From: Phascolomyces articulosus
Taxonomy: Eukaryota; Mucoromycota; Mucoromycetes; Mucorales; Lichtheimiaceae
Assembly (NCBI GenBank): GCA_025677815.1
Contig: JAIXMP010000029.1
Location: 310,001-374,000 of the forward strand
DNA: 64,000 nt
Direction of reading: 5' to 3'
The notes under the pieces were generated by a model. That model did not search any database. It was not told the DNA's origin and saw only the letters and a list, made by a program, of their open reading frames with translations. Shown here one piece after another: positions 24,046-37,775 of this stretch (positions are counted from its first letter, which is position 1; each line of letters opens with the position of its first letter). A program made the translations under genes and the position numbers.

Positions 24046-24391
24046 TGTATTTTTGTTAATAATATTATATGTACATATATGCAAAAAGGAAAGGAAAAAT
24101 GGGAAGAAGAAAAAGATAAATAAAAACTGTAGGCCAAGCTTTCTTTCTTTCTCTCTTTCTTTTGGTTTTATTTCTATTTAGGTTTTAGTTTGTTTTCTCT
24201 CTATTTCGGGATCCAGAACACTTGCTATTATATTAGTTGATTAGACTCCTTTTTTTTTTGCTACTTTGCAGTGAAATATACTTATTTTCCTTAACAATCT
24301 AATTCTTTTTTATTATTTCATATATACTTTATATATTATAAATCATTCTATGATTTATATTTATTTATAAATCAATGACAATTCTAAAACC

Positions 24392-24595
24392 ATGAGAATA
24401 GAAAGACTTCATTGGTTATACAATAATAATTCAAGATCACTCACAGCGGGACGACGATCTTTTTTTTTCCGTCGATCATTTTTATCCACATTTGTGCAAC
24501 ATTTGACTGGAAATGAAAAACCTTTTTTTATCGTCATTGTTATGGGAAAAGTCCTTCTGCTTTTTGCCAAGGTGACTAATTCTCTCTTTGTATAA
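24392..24595 (+). other. Unassigned coding-like fragment
   Basis: An open stretch of 67 codons starts MRIERLHWLYNNN, has a basic centre (GRRSFFFRRSF), then PFFIVIVMGKVLLLFAK, a possible membrane segment. A GTGACT donor could follow GCCAAG at 24571, but I could not find an in-frame continuation. It may be the first exon of a membrane protein or a gene remnant. Function unknown. Confidence 0.25.
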
Positions 24596-25959
24596 ATATC
24601 CAGGTACTAATTTTTTCAGATGTTTTAATCAGTCAAGCTACATGCACCGTGTTTCAATAGCCTTTTAATTATTTAGTAGTAGACTAAAAATTTTTTAGCA
24701 CTAATTCACTTCTTAAAATGACGCTGTGGTCTTTTCAAAAAATTACTAGTGCCAAACCACTGCTTTGCAAGGATCCAATTTTGTCTTAAAGCTATTTCGG
24801 TAAAAACTTTGCGCTTACTTCCGACACTTCTTTCTCCTCTGCACTTTTTTTTTTGAAAAACATATAATTGAATCTTCATGAAAAACAACTTGACTAGCTT
24901 CTGTTATTATGTTATATTTTGTATAAATTATTGTCTTATATCATGCTACGAATGTACGAAGTTTTTTTTCCCTTTCAAATCTAAATTGATACGCTCCATT
25001 AATGCATGTGTTCCAGCTATTTGATTTTGTTTAAAGGAAATGGTTCAACATTCATTGGTATTATAACATATGAATTTAATTTAAACTTGTTCATATTAGA
25101 TCAAAGAAAGATTTGAATTCTAAAGATGTTTTTTTTCTGTTTGTCAAAGTATATCTGTTTATCTACTTTATTACTTTTTGTAAACAAATGAAAGGAAGCA
25201 AATGGCTCAGGCAAGTGTTAGATTTTTTTATGGTGGATAGGGCTTATGTTTATATGGTTTCTTTTTTATAATCCTTCTCTCTAAGTAATTACAAATTCAT
25301 ATTAATATGGATGAGCTCTTGTTGTCTCATAATCAGCCTCTTATCCAAAAGAAGGTAAATTTGGACAAGTGCCTTTTACTTTGTGTTTGGAGATTATAAT
25401 GATGTTGTTTGGAAAAAAGTGGTGAATGCATATGTTGTAATAGTTATTGTTAGTCACTGAGGATTAATAAAAGTACAATTATAATTTTCTACTAGCATTT
25501 TTTGTTGAGATAAATTAAAGAAACTTATTAAACTAAGAGATTTAAAATAACCGCTGCTATAATTCATATTTATTTTCTACAAAAAATGTTGTATATACCA
25601 TTCAATCCATTATTACTATTGCCTTCAATTTTACTTTTATTTGCACTTAAATGTTTATACATTAATACGAAAAATGTGCCAAATACCACCAGAAGCATGT
25701 TGATTTTCATAGTACACGTTTTTTGCATTTTGCATTTTGCATTTAAATATAAGGTTTGGTGGAGGTAAATATATTTCGTAAGCCTCCTCAATACAAAGTT
25801 TTAAAGACGAGTATAATTGCTAGACGTACATTGTAAGCTTTATAGAACCATTATAAAATTTAGGAACATGTTTCTTGTTGACTTATATTAATCAGTCCAC
25901 TCCATCCGTCACTCCGTTCAGCTCACACCCAATGTCATTTGTTCAAGATACTCAACATA

Positions 25960-26193
25960 TTACACACTTACATATTCGCAAGTGTGCTGTGTTGTGTTTA
26001 TTTTGGAGATGATATGACACAGCCAAGATTGATGCATTTGAAGACGTAGAATTGCGTTACATAAACGATTATCCAAGTGAGCCATTTCTTGTGGCACTAA
26101 TTGTCGCAATATGCTACGCTCTTCATCGATAATCAAATACTTCCCGTTTACGTAGATATAAAAAATATCGTTGTTCAGATTCTTCAACAACAA
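25960..26193 (-). other. Unassigned coding-like fragment (minus strand)
   Basis: Open stretch with protein-like composition (YVNGKYLIIDEERSIL, LVPQEMAHLDNRLCNAILRL) followed by a good donor, GTAAGT, after TGCGAATAT. No acceptor leading to a continued frame was found downstream. The opposite strand is also open over part of it, so strand assignment is weak. Confidence 0.25.
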
Positions 26194-27370
26194 CGATTCA
26201 AGAAAGTGAAACGTTTGAACCGATTAATGCTCTACATAAGTATTGTATATTTTATTTTATTCATTTACCTGTTTAAATAATAACTTACATCCTTATACAA
26301 AAAAAAACCATTCACTACGAATTTAGATTGTAATTCATAATTAAAGGAATTTATCGAAAATGTATTCCTAATAGTGGACCCACAAATTCAAAAAGTATAT
26401 GAGCGATTGGAACTATCCTCCAAAGAATTATGTAAAATCACGGCTCAATACCCGACGTTATTTCAAAACAAAAAACTCTCACCTTTCACAAATTTTCCTG
26501 AATGCCCTAATATCTCGAAAGCGAACACAAGAAGGCCTAGTAGAAAGAAAGGTGATCTACGTTATGAAATCCATTGATACTATCTATATGGATGATGTGA
26601 TATTCTTTTGTCCGAGTACAAGTTTTACATCAAAGGTTAATTATTATATCCGTAAAAGGAACATGTAGTGGCACCTTTTTTTAGGTTATTTTGATGATGT
26701 GTCAAATGAACTTTTGCTCAGTCTTTTTGTGTTCATTGTCTTTATTATTATTTAGTTTGTTAATATGTGTGTACAGGACAAAAGGACCATAATTTGAACA
26801 CTTACGCCTGTATTGAATTAAATTTTGTAATTTTTTATATGATAATATGATTATTTATTATATAAGCCTTTCTCAAGTGTCCTTATAACCCACCTTAATA
26901 AATCGCTCAACTAAAGTCAAATAAAATTTTACTCTTCGTGATATAATAAAGCCATATTCAGGATGTTCACTATTTCCAAGGAGTACTAATGGGAGAAAAG
27001 TTATAATTAAGCTATAAACCCAAAAATAGATCAGAAAACCGAAAAAAAAAACGAACTGGAGCCCAGTAACCAGTATTTCTGATCCACTTTTTCTTTTATG
27101 GGATACTTAAATAACAGTTCGAAAAATCCAAAGCTTCGATCTGACAAACAGACGTAGTCAGGTAATACATAATTTATAGCTTACCACAAGAACTCCAAAT
27201 ATAGTGATTTGTATGATGTTAATTTATTACACAGAGGCTCAGATTTAAAAAGTCGGAACATCATTATATTCCGGTTATAAAAATATATATGCTTCTGTTG
27301 AAAAATAAAAAAAGTGTTGATCTTTTTTCTGTACACTCTTTTTTTTTTTTGTTATTTGTTGGCAGTGCTT

Positions 27371-29909
27371 ATGACATTATTAATGAAAAAAGAAAGAAAT
27401 TTACCTTTACTGCTATTATTCTTATTTTCAGGATTACTGCTGGTTGATGCAATAGTACCAGAAGTTCGTAGCACTGCAGGTACATACTGAATTAACGCAA
27501 CATAAAAAATTGCCTATTATCCATCATTAAATCACACGATCATTCGACACGCACGACGTACATTATTTGAACAAAGAAAACGACGTAAATAAACTAATGA
27601 TAAACGCTATTATTTTTTGTATTTCAAAGGATGTGGCTTCTTACCAATATTTGCGGTGATCTATTGTTATGGGGGCCAAAGTAGCGCAAACCTCAATACT
27701 ACCGGTCCCATTTCTCGTGATGTGTTGGTCAAAATCAACTTGACGACATACACAAGCGTTTCTGATATGCAAGGAGGATGGGATTCAGTCGATGCAAGAG
27801 CTGAACCAAACTACTATTTTGCATTTGCAGCAATTCCAGATGAGGACGCATTCTTTGTTGATGGCGGTGTTGGTGCTGGTAATCAAGGCGCGACGTTGGC
27901 AACCTACAATTCAACAATCTTTGATATCGAAACCAATAAATGGGAAGATGACATTGATGCCAAACCCGGTGGTAGAGTGTGAGTATTATAATATATTATA
28001 GCTAATTTACTATGTTTTTGATGATCATTTACACATATTTACATATCTTAAATATACTGTAGATATGCCCATACAGCTGTTTATAAACAGGATACTCGCA
28101 AAGTCTACGTCTGGGGAGGACTCGGGTAAGTTTTTTAAGGCAATACATATACTGTATTATCTCAAGGTGATCATTAAATTGTAACAGTTTGCCAATTTAT
28201 TAATTACAAAAACTCTCCTTAATTATCAGCAATCTTTATACTGGAATTCCAGTTGGGTCAATTAATCCACAAGACATGTATATATACGATTTGGCTGTAT
28301 GTTGTTACGCTAGTATTATTTTAAGATTGTTTCGTTAAAATAGAGACGTCAAACGAGCTAACTTTTTTATTATTATATTTATTGATGTTATAATTTATGC
28401 AGACTTCAGAATGGACTGCTGGAAGCACCGCACCTGTGAGTAGAAGATATCATTCTGCTACTCTTGTTGATTCTTCCATTTACTTTATTGGTGGTGAATA
28501 TCGAGATACTACAGTTACCGCCGGTAGTTCAGCAGCATCCATGGACAGTATTATTGTCTTTGATACTGATGGTGGAACATGGAGAACAGTAACTACTATT
28601 GGACCAGTTCCTGGAACACGAATCCGACACACTGCAACACTCAGTACGTAGTATGGTTATTCGCTTCCATACATTGATCTATAGATTGCAACACTATTTT
28701 AGCCATATCGAAACCTGTGTTTTATTAACGATATTATCATACCATTCATTATAGTTCCAAACACAAACAGAATCGTCTTATTTGGTGGAAAAATACCGGG
28801 TAATACAACTTTAACACATTTTTCTATATTACCTTAAATCAATATCAATATCTGACATAAACTGAATACATATAAGCTAACAACACATTCATATATAATA
28901 TAATACTCTCTTTCGATGCTGTATAATATACAATTACTCCAGGAGATGGTAACGGACATAATCAAGATTATTTTCATATTTTGAACGTTGATGGAGAACA
29001 ATTGAGATGGGAGGATAGTAGTAAAACAACTGCAGGTCCTAATAGTGCAACCAGTTTCAGTATAAGTGGAATATATGGCCATTCTGGTAAGTTGTTGAAG
29101 CATTTTCATGAATGTTTTATATGATATATGCATTAAAAATACCCACTTCCATGGAGCTGTAATAAGAAATGTAAATAATATATAAATATTTTATTCAAAG
29201 ATAACTAATAACCTCTCTTTCCCCCAAATATAATAGCCGTAATTGTTGAAAATAACTTGTTTATCATATTTGGTTACGGTAATACCAATGGAGGAAGTTA
29301 TTCTCAAAACAATATATATGTACTAGATTTAGAGACGTTTGAATGGCGTTCATCTATCAGTGCTGTAACACCTGAACCACAACCTACAGAAACCAGTACA
29401 TCAGAACCAACACATGTTGATCCTGATGCAATTAGTGCTGGTACTATAGCGGGAGCTGTAGTGGGAGCAGTTGTCGGCGTGAGTGTCATTGCAGGTATAG
29501 CATTCTTTTTCCTTCGACGAAAAAGAAGACAGTCGCAAGAAGAATTGGAAAATCAATCTAGTGGTGATAGAATGCTTCCTGCAGAAGATGATATCCCACC
29601 CCCAAGTTACAGTAAAAATGAGAACAGTCAACGTTTGTTGGCACCCAATCCTCAATATCGTAAGTATTTTATCTTCTAACGGTAGCGCATGAATATTTTA
29701 TTTTTTTGTATCACTAATTCCTATAATTAGATTCAGAAAGCAATACTAAACAAACTGGGTATTCTGTAGTGCAACATTCTGATAACTCTACATTACAAGG
29801 TCGATCAACACCACCCGCTTTCAATGGTGTAGAAAAACCTGATGGTGGTAACAATACTCATGATGTGCAGCGTTTTGTAATGACACCAGTAAAGCCTGAT
29901 GGAGCATAA
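27371..29909 (+). CDS. Kelch-repeat type I membrane protein, paralog A
   Basis: Nine exons (27371-27479, 27630-27978, 28063-28125, 28230-28296, 28403-28643, 28755-28799, 28943-29086, 29237-29659, 29731-29909) give 539 residues. A signal peptide (PLLLLLFLFSGLLLVDA) is followed by a lumenal/extracellular beta-propeller with kelch-like GG motifs (YCYGGQ, FFVDGGVGAG, VYVWGGLG, YFIGGEY, IVLFGGK, LFIIFGYGN). Next is a Thr/Glu/Pro-rich stalk, one membrane helix (about 405-428, GTIAGAVVGAVVG...) with a basic stop-transfer (RRKRRQ), and a Ser/Pro-rich cytosolic tail ending TPVKPDGA. First of three tandem paralogs with the same exon layout. Its ligand and role are unknown; cell-surface or secretory-pathway placement is inferred. 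Confidence 0.85.
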
Positions 29910-31067
29910 TGATACACGTTGTGATGATTTTTTTTGGAACAAACTAACTAGTTAGGTTTAATTTTTTTATGTAGTGATCGCTATCACCACTATTATGCTT
30001 TATTTTTCTAAAAAAAAAAATGTATTTTTATTTATATACTAGTTCTTATTATGTATTCAACAATATTTATATTATTCTTAAACCATTTAATAAATATTAT
30101 AATAAAACCTTTACATCAATCAAACATAATGTTGCTGGTAAAGGTATCTAACAACAAAAGTTAAACGTGTAGGAATAAAGTTGAGTGTGGCGCCATAGTA
30201 TTTCTAAAAATGGAAAACGCAGGGATCTCTGATTTTGTCCATGAGATCTTAAATTTGCTCCATATCTTATCATACAAATAAAATAGGAACAGGTACTATA
30301 TAGTTATCTATATATAACTTATAAAAGAAATGAATATGGTAATATGACTACGCAAATTCCTCACTTTATAAAACTAAATCATATTTGGGGTTATAATAAA
30401 ATAATGTGAATTTTATTGAAATATTCAACAAAAGCTATACTAAAAGAAAAATACTCACCAAAACCAAAATGGAAAAAATATCATTATTTTTGATGGTCAC
30501 CAATAATGCTATTTTTATATAGAAAAGTTACAAAAGAAGGAATCTTGCAGCGGATTATTATAAATTTAAAACACCGTGGCTGCGTTGGTGCAATATTGAG
30601 ATCTATGGTCAAGGATGAACGGTTATAATAACAGTCTCAAGTGCTGTATCATAAATGTTACTCAAGTGTAACGTATTGCACTTTAAACACTAATCAGAGG
30701 CTTTGCCTGTTACTATGAAATACAATATTTATCTAATGAAATTAAAATATCATTAAAATAAACTTTCATAACAATCAAACAGTACTTGATTGAGAGTGAG
30801 GATTATCATTAGTATTATAATAAAATAAAACAGTAATGTGCTTTTTTTATATACAGCGATGAAAGTCTAATGAAGTTATAGTGACACAAACAACCCCAAA
30901 TGTCAATGGTCAAATCATGATGGTTAAAACTCGGCTGGCCGGGCTAAGTAATACCTGGGTAAATCAGAGAAGGAAAAAAAAAGCCAGGAATCGCGCGAAT
31001 TTGTGAATTTCTTTTACACTTCTTTCTTTCTTTATTTTTGTTATTTATCTTTATCTCGTCGGTACCG
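29910..31067. other. Intergenic region between kelch paralogs A and B
   Basis: AT-rich, no coding frame found. Around 30930-31010 it becomes less AT-rich just upstream of paralog B, probably promoter sequence. Confidence 0.5.
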
Positions 31068-33500
31068 ATGTTGGGAAAGCAAAGTGTATCATCTTTGCTA
31101 TTGTTCCTGATATGGCCGTTACTCCCAGTATACGCAATAAGTCCACAACCTCGAACTGATTTAGGTGTGCAAAATACGTTATTTCATTATACACAACAAA
31201 AATATTGAACTATTATCCAAAAAAAGGTGGGGGGAATCAGCTCCAAACTAAATATACTTTTTATGTTTATCAGGATGTGCATTCATGCCAACTGAAGCAA
31301 AAATGTACTGTTACGGTGGACAAGGCTATGATAATAATACTGTCACTGCTGTTGTGGATCAATTCTTCTTTAGTCTTGATTTATCACAGGATAGAACCGT
31401 TGCCAGTTTGCAAAGTGCTTGGGAAGGTGTAAATAAGGACGTAGGACCAAATTATTACTTTGGTATGGCCGCTCTCCCAAACCAAGGTCTCATTTTCATT
31501 GACGGAGGTACTGGTGCTGGCGATAACGGCGTAACTCAAGCAAGATATGACTCAGCAACCTTCGATACTTCGCCTGGTGGTGAATGGGCAGCAGTAACTC
31601 CAGCTCGAGCTGGTGGTAAATTGTATGTTACATAATGTTTTATCAATTTTGGAAATGATGCATCATTATTCATGAATATATAATTAGACGAACCCATACA
31701 GCTACACTTGGACAAGACAATAACACTATTTACATTTGGGGTGGATACCGGTAAATGATTATTTCCATGAATGTTTATGTTTTCGTTCTCTTCTTTTTAG
31801 TTATACTAATAATACATGATGATATCTTTGTATAATATTCCAAATAATTTTTCTAGTGATATAAACACCGGTAAATTAGCAAGCGAACCAGAAAGTTCAC
31901 TGGAGATGTTCATCTTTAACATCAAAGTACGTTTAAAAAAATACATATGTTTTCGTATGAAAATTACACAAAAGTTATTGACTACTCATTCTTCAATAGG
32001 AAGCACAATGGAGTACAGGAAATGCAGCAAGCACATCATATCGTTATCAAGCTGCAGTTCTCGTTGGATCCTCTATCTATTACATTGGTGGCGCATATGT
32101 ATTGCCCCTCGGTGGCTCTGATTCCGTAGCAATGAACAGCATTCGAATTTATGATACAGGAAGTGGCCAATGGAGCGATCGAAGCACAAGTGGTCTTACA
32201 CCAACCACTCGTATTCGACATACCGCAACTTTAAGTATGGTTTAAATTTTTTTAGTACCACTGTCTATTGCATATTTGCTTCATCCATTTTTTTTTTTTA
32301 AAAAAAAAAAGAAAATATGTTATTAATGATAATTTGTTATTAGAACCAAGCTCAAATGAAATTATTTTATTCGGTGGACAAAATCGAAGTAAGAAACTTA
32401 GAAAAAAAATAAGAAATTTCTCAAATAAGTTATTGTGACAACTAATTATTATTTGATATATTTATACATATAATAATTGTAGCTGATAGCAATGATATCC
32501 GATCTGACTATTTCTATGTATTAAATACTGAAACCTTTTTCTGGAGTACTCCAACAATCTCAGAAGATGGAGGTTCTTTTGCACCTACTGGAATTCGTGG
32601 TCATGCAGGTACATTATTCTCTTTGATATTTATTCCATATTTCAAAGTTAAAATAGCATTAGCTAATAGGGAATTGAAACTAATTTTAATGATTGCCTAT
32701 GTTTTTATTAGCTGTTCTTGTCAAAGACAATTTATATATCATGTTTGGTGGAACACTTGAAGCTACTGTCTTCAATATTGTAAACCAAATATGGGTATTA
32801 GATGTAAATCGATGGGCCTGGGTTTCCTCTGTGAGTGCTGTAGCAGCAGAACCCCTCCCTGCAGGAAGTGACCCATCTCTAACTGCAATTGGTCCCACAC
32901 CAACCGGTGGATCACCCGATTCGGCTAGTGATGGAGTTAGTAGTGGCACAATCGCTGGTGCCGTTGTGGGTTCAGTCGTCGGTGTAGCACTTATTGCAGG
33001 CGCAGCATTCTTTTTCATTCGAAGAAATAGACGTCAACCTGAACAACAAGAGCAGCAGCAACAACAGCAATTGCAACCAGACACCAAAGGATATAATAAT
33101 AATACAGGTGGTCAATATGGAATGTATCCTGTAGTGGATACTCATCCCCCACCACCTAACTACGGAGAATTGGAACACAACAATAGTAGCAGTAATATCA
33201 GACAGCCATTATCTCCATCTACTAATTGTAAGTATTCAAAGGATAGATTACTATTTGAAAAGTGATTGTAAACAATAATTCACTTTTTATATAATATAAT
33301 CGATTTCTAATTGTTGCTACCTCTTATATTTAGATTCTTCACAAGCCAATACCAGAGAAATTGAAAGCTTTTCTGTGGGTTATACCGAAACATCCACTTC
33401 GCAAGGTCAATCATCTGCATCAGCATTCCATGGCTCGGAAAAACCTGATGGAAGTGTTCAACACTTTGTATTGGCACCTGTCAAGCCTGATGGAGCATAA
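31068..33500 (+). CDS. Kelch-repeat type I membrane protein, paralog B
   Basis: Nine exons (31068-31164, 31274-31622, 31688-31750, 31857-31926, 32000-32234, 32344-32388, 32483-32608, 32712-33227, 33334-33500) give 555 residues. Same plan as its neighbours: signal peptide (SSLLLFLIWPLLPVYA), CAFMPTEAKMYCYGGQ, propeller motifs (LIFIDGGTGAGDNG, IYIWGGYR, IYYIGGAY, EIILFGGQ, LYIMFGG), Pro/Ser stalk, helix GTIAGAVVGSVVG with FFFIRRNRRQ stop-transfer, a Gln-run tail with YGMYP and PPPPNYG, and C-terminus APVKPDGA. Exons 2, 3 and 6 have the same lengths as in paralog A (349, 63 and 45 nt). It differs from A mainly in the stalk and tail. Confidence 0.86.
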
Positions 33501-35255
33501 CCCAAAGAGTAAAAAAACGGCTTTTATCATTGTACCATATTATTATTTCTAATTCTTTTAAGACAAACCGAATATTTAATTTTATTAAGCATAAATCTAT
33601 TGACAACATCTAATATTTCTTGAATAAATGTATAATAAATATAGCAATATATTCTTAGATACATAATACATTAAGTGAGTTCACTTTGTTTTTTGTCGAT
33701 TTCAGATTATCATAAATTCAAAATCCTGAGCTGCGATTAGTTAAACTGATCGTCGTTTCCTGCATATGATGTAAATAAAGAAAGCAAAAAAGGTATAGTA
33801 CGTATTTATTGACAGGTTGCTATATATAGCAAAAGTTAAAAAACAAGTATAATAGCTTGCAAGTCCTTGTATGCATATTTGCTGTTATTTTGGGAGATTT
33901 CTTATATCTAGATAGACGGCGCTGGGTATTCTTTTTTTTTATTCCATTTGTTTCTACCCTCGTACCAATCTATATTTATCTGTCCCTCTAATTCCCCATA
34001 TTTTGTTTTGACCAGCTGAGTTTACCAATTGTCCTGATCTTCTCGTTTCCTCACCATTACATCTTCCGTTACATACATTGTACAAAACAAGAACCAAGTT
34101 ACTGGTACTTTGTTCATTAACGTTATTGATGATCCGTATATCACCTATCAATTAAATTTTGGCTTTTGATATAAAAACTTGCATGGTGATATCAAACCAT
34201 ACATTGAGTCTTAGTACTATTAATATCATAGCAATCGATGGATATTATCGTCGATATAGTTGATATTCTCATATTTTATAAGGTTTCCATGTTTCATCAG
34301 TAATAACAATACTATCTCTCAATTATTTCCACCGGTTCTTCTTTGAACTGCATGAAGGTCATGAAAGTTATTCTTTTATCTGAGTTTGCAGATCATAAAT
34401 TAGGGTGATACACTTCAATCATCCCAAGTTCTATATATAAACCCTGCTCATCGGCTTATTAGATAAAACTGGTATTAAAAAAGTAAGGATATAATATACA
34501 AACATTCAAAATTTTTCCACTTCGATTCATTGAACTATGTTTTTGTTAGCCCTGTAGTATCAGTCATAACAAAAAATAGAACGCAAGCACATTTAATTAG
34601 CAAAAAAAGGAAAAAAAAAGAGGAGGATTGTTCTCGCGTGAAAAAACAAGAAATTCAAAAAAAACTATATTCCTTTTTCTGCAAAGAAAAGTATTTTCAG
34701 CTTTGGTATTTCACCTCTTCTATGCTTATATCAAATTGATTTAGTATAATAAAGATTTGACAGCGTAATATGTTAACTCACTGTGGATGCAATTGAGATG
34801 ATAAAAACGAGTTTTTCAATAAATTCAGTAATTCCACTTTAAGCCAGATGTATAATATGCTATACTATAACGAAACCTTCCAAAAAAAAATAAGTAATAT
34901 ACGTATCTTTTGAGATAAAAACTTTTTATGATGTTTGATGAAACCATCCCTATCTCTTACTTCTATTCACCAAATAATAAGAACAGTGATAGCTTTTGTG
35001 TGGAGTTCTAAAAAAAGTCGCGCTGGATATATATGTTAATCATCTAGAATGATGGTAAGACAAATGTCCAAAAAGGATCCCAAACTCGTTACAAAAGTTA
35101 TTAGTTCAAAACTTTAATCTGAGGCTTTGTAGCGAGGCGCAGGGAATTAACAGAAACAGAAAAACTCTGCCTCATTTTTTGGATTTCCTCCCACTCTCTT
35201 TTCTACTTCTTTTCTCTTCTCTTTTCTTCTCTAAAATTTTCTATGGGAATAAAAA
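33501..35255. other. Intergenic region between kelch paralogs B and C
   Basis: Mostly AT-rich. A stretch at 33954-34151 is open on the minus strand but matches nothing I recognise and has no clear splice context. CT-rich sequence at 35190-35240 precedes paralog C. Confidence 0.45.
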
Positions 35256-37775
35256 ATGGGTCTAATATTTTCAAGAAAATATTTTATATCGAGTTTGCTA
35301 TTATTTCTAAATTGGAATTTTCTGCAGGTTTCTGCAATTATACCACAAGAACGGGGTGACCAAGGTAAAGTTTACTACTAGTAATAATATTTATAACAGA
35401 TACAAAAATATACAAAAAAAAGGGGGTAAACTAATTCATGCCATTGTTGTTTTGTTTATTTATTAGACTGTGTTTTTATGCCGACAGTGGCAAAGATCTA
35501 CTGTTATGGTGGGCAATATTATAGTTCTGTTACAGATGCTCTCTCAAACACGGCCGTTATGGATACACTTTTCATCAGCCTTGACTTGACGGAACAAAGA
35601 ACTGTCGCCGATTTACAAAATGCATGGGAAAGAGTTGACCGAGATATTGGTCCAAATTCTTTCTTCGGTTTTGCAGGTTTGCCAAACCATAACATCATTT
35701 TTATGGATGGTGGCGCGGGTGGTATTGATGGCGGAAGAACAAAAGTGCGATATAAATCAGCTACATTTGATATTGAACCCAATAATGATTGGTCCAGTGT
35801 CACACCAGAAAGACCTGGGACTCCAGTGTAAGTTGATTAACAATTCCCGAATAATTGACATATCACATTCATTATGACTGGATTCAGTGTCATATAGAAA
35901 CGGTTTATTGATGAGTATATGACTTCATATATAGTAACGGTCATAAAGCTACCCTTGGACCGGACAATAGCACGATTTATGTTTGGGGCGGTTTAAGGTA
36001 AATTATTTTGAATAATATTTTATATTATCTACCTTTACTAATAAATAGCCATCTTGAATAACTCGTTCAATAAGAAATAATGAAACCGGTGTAGCAATGG
36101 GAGAAGATACCCACCCTCTTTCAATGTACATTTTTGATATTACAGTAAGTTCAGTGTGTCTGAATAATTATGTCTCCAATAGAAATATAATATATACCTT
36201 TTCAATAATAATTGCTTATAATCAATATACGTTTTTATGATGATACAAAGAACACGCAATCACCTTGGACTACTGGTCCTGCAGCACCAGAATCATACCA
36301 ATATCACGCCGCTGTACTTGTTGATTCTTCTATTTATTATACTGGCGGCACATATAGAACCCCTTCAGGTCTTATTGATTATGTACCTATGAATATTGTT
36401 AGAATTTATGATACAAGTAATGGACAATGGAGTACTCATCCCATCACTGGCAGTGTTATCCCCACTACACGTGTTCGACATACTACTACCTTAAGTAGGT
36501 TATAGATTATTATCTTATATCATTATTATTTATATACTACGATATAGATCAATACATTCATTATTAATACACATATTATTTCTAATAGAGCCAAGCACAG
36601 GAGAAGTTATCTTATTTGGTGGACGTGGTGCAGGTAAGACATGCAATGATAAATATTTATTATAATCACTAGATATACAAAAATTCATTCCATGTATTCG
36701 CTATGGAAGTATTCTCATGATGAAATACTCTCTTACACTTTTTTTAGACGACTATTTTTACGTCTTAGATAGACAAGGCGACAATTGGACCTGGAGAAAT
36801 GGTACAATCCAACAAACAGGCGACGTTTTCGATGCCCAACGTATTTTTGCTCATTCAGGTATGTGATATTCTAATTCCTATTTACATAGATTATCTACTG
36901 GCAATGTCAGTGATATCATTATTAAACAATATAGTATCATATTAGAGCAAAAGTAAATAATATGTATTAAAAGTAATGAGCAGCTATTAATGTTTGTTAT
37001 AAATAATTGTATAAATTGGTTATATAGCTGTTCTTATCGGAAACCAGCTATACATTATGTTTGGGTTTAAGGCCGATGGTATCAACTTCAACATTAGTTT
37101 AAATAGAACATGGATTATGGATATTAGCGCCAACGATTTCAATCAATGGGCTTGGGTTTCAACCGCTGATGCCGTACAACCCGTGGAGCTACCTTCACCT
37201 ACTCGATCACCAAATCCAACAGATGGTCCAGGTGATGGTTCTGTTAATGGTGGAACAATCGCTGGTGCGGTTGTAGGTTCAGTCGTCGGTGTCGCAATCA
37301 TTGCAGGTGTAGCATTCTTTTTCATTCGAAGAAAACGAGGTCAACCCCAACAGCAACAAGAAGTAAAGCAAGAATATAATGACGGTGGAAGAGGTCAATA
37401 TGGAATGTATCCTTCATACCAACATCCTCCTCCTCCAGCAAATTATCGTGAACCATTGGATCAAGGCAACAATGATAATAATGGCGTTCGACAACCATTA
37501 TCACCATCTACAAATTGTAAGATATATCATTTTTTTATAATATAATAACGATACAACACTTTATTTATTTTTCCCTAAACATATTACTTCTTTTTTTATT
37601 ATTATTAGATTCACAAGGCACTGGAGATATGGAAAGGTATTCTACTACGGATTATACCAATACTTCAACATTACAAGGTCATTTATCAACCACAGGAGGA
37701 TTCCATTCCCCGGAAAAGCCTGATGGCGCCGTTCAACGTCTTGTATTGACACCTGTCAAACCAGATGGAGTATAA
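35256..37775 (+). CDS. Kelch-repeat type I membrane protein, paralog C
   Basis: Nine exons (35256-35364, 35467-35827, 35935-35997, 36075-36144, 36251-36494, 36589-36633, 36748-36858, 37028-37516, 37609-37775) give 552 residues. Signal peptide (SSLLLFLNWNFLQVSA), CVFMPTVAKIYCYGGQ, propeller motifs (IIFMDGGAGGIDGG, IYVWGGLR, IYYTGGTY, EVILFGGRG, LYIMFGF), stalk, helix GTIAGAVVGSVVG with FFFIRRKRGQ, tail with YGMYP and Pro-rich PPPPANY, C-terminus TPVKPDGV. Membrane segment and tail are closer to paralog B than to A, suggesting B and C separated more recently. The ATG at 35256 was chosen over 35243 because only it gives a signal peptide and an open frame. Confidence 0.86.

Larger units (their letters stand above)
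24046..27370. other. Gene-poor region with unresolved coding-like fragments
   Basis: No gene could be assembled here. Short open, codon-like stretches occur at 24392-24595 (+), 25586-25768 (+), 25960-26193 (-) and 26374-26577 (+, with an overlapping frame to 26668). I recognise no domain in them. They may be exons of divergent genes, small membrane proteins or decayed genes. Confidence 0.4.

Noticed and set aside
33954..34151. Minus-strand open stretch between kelch paralogs B and C as a gene
   Set aside because: No recognised domain, no supporting splice sites and weak start context; possible relic, but not supportable as a gene.
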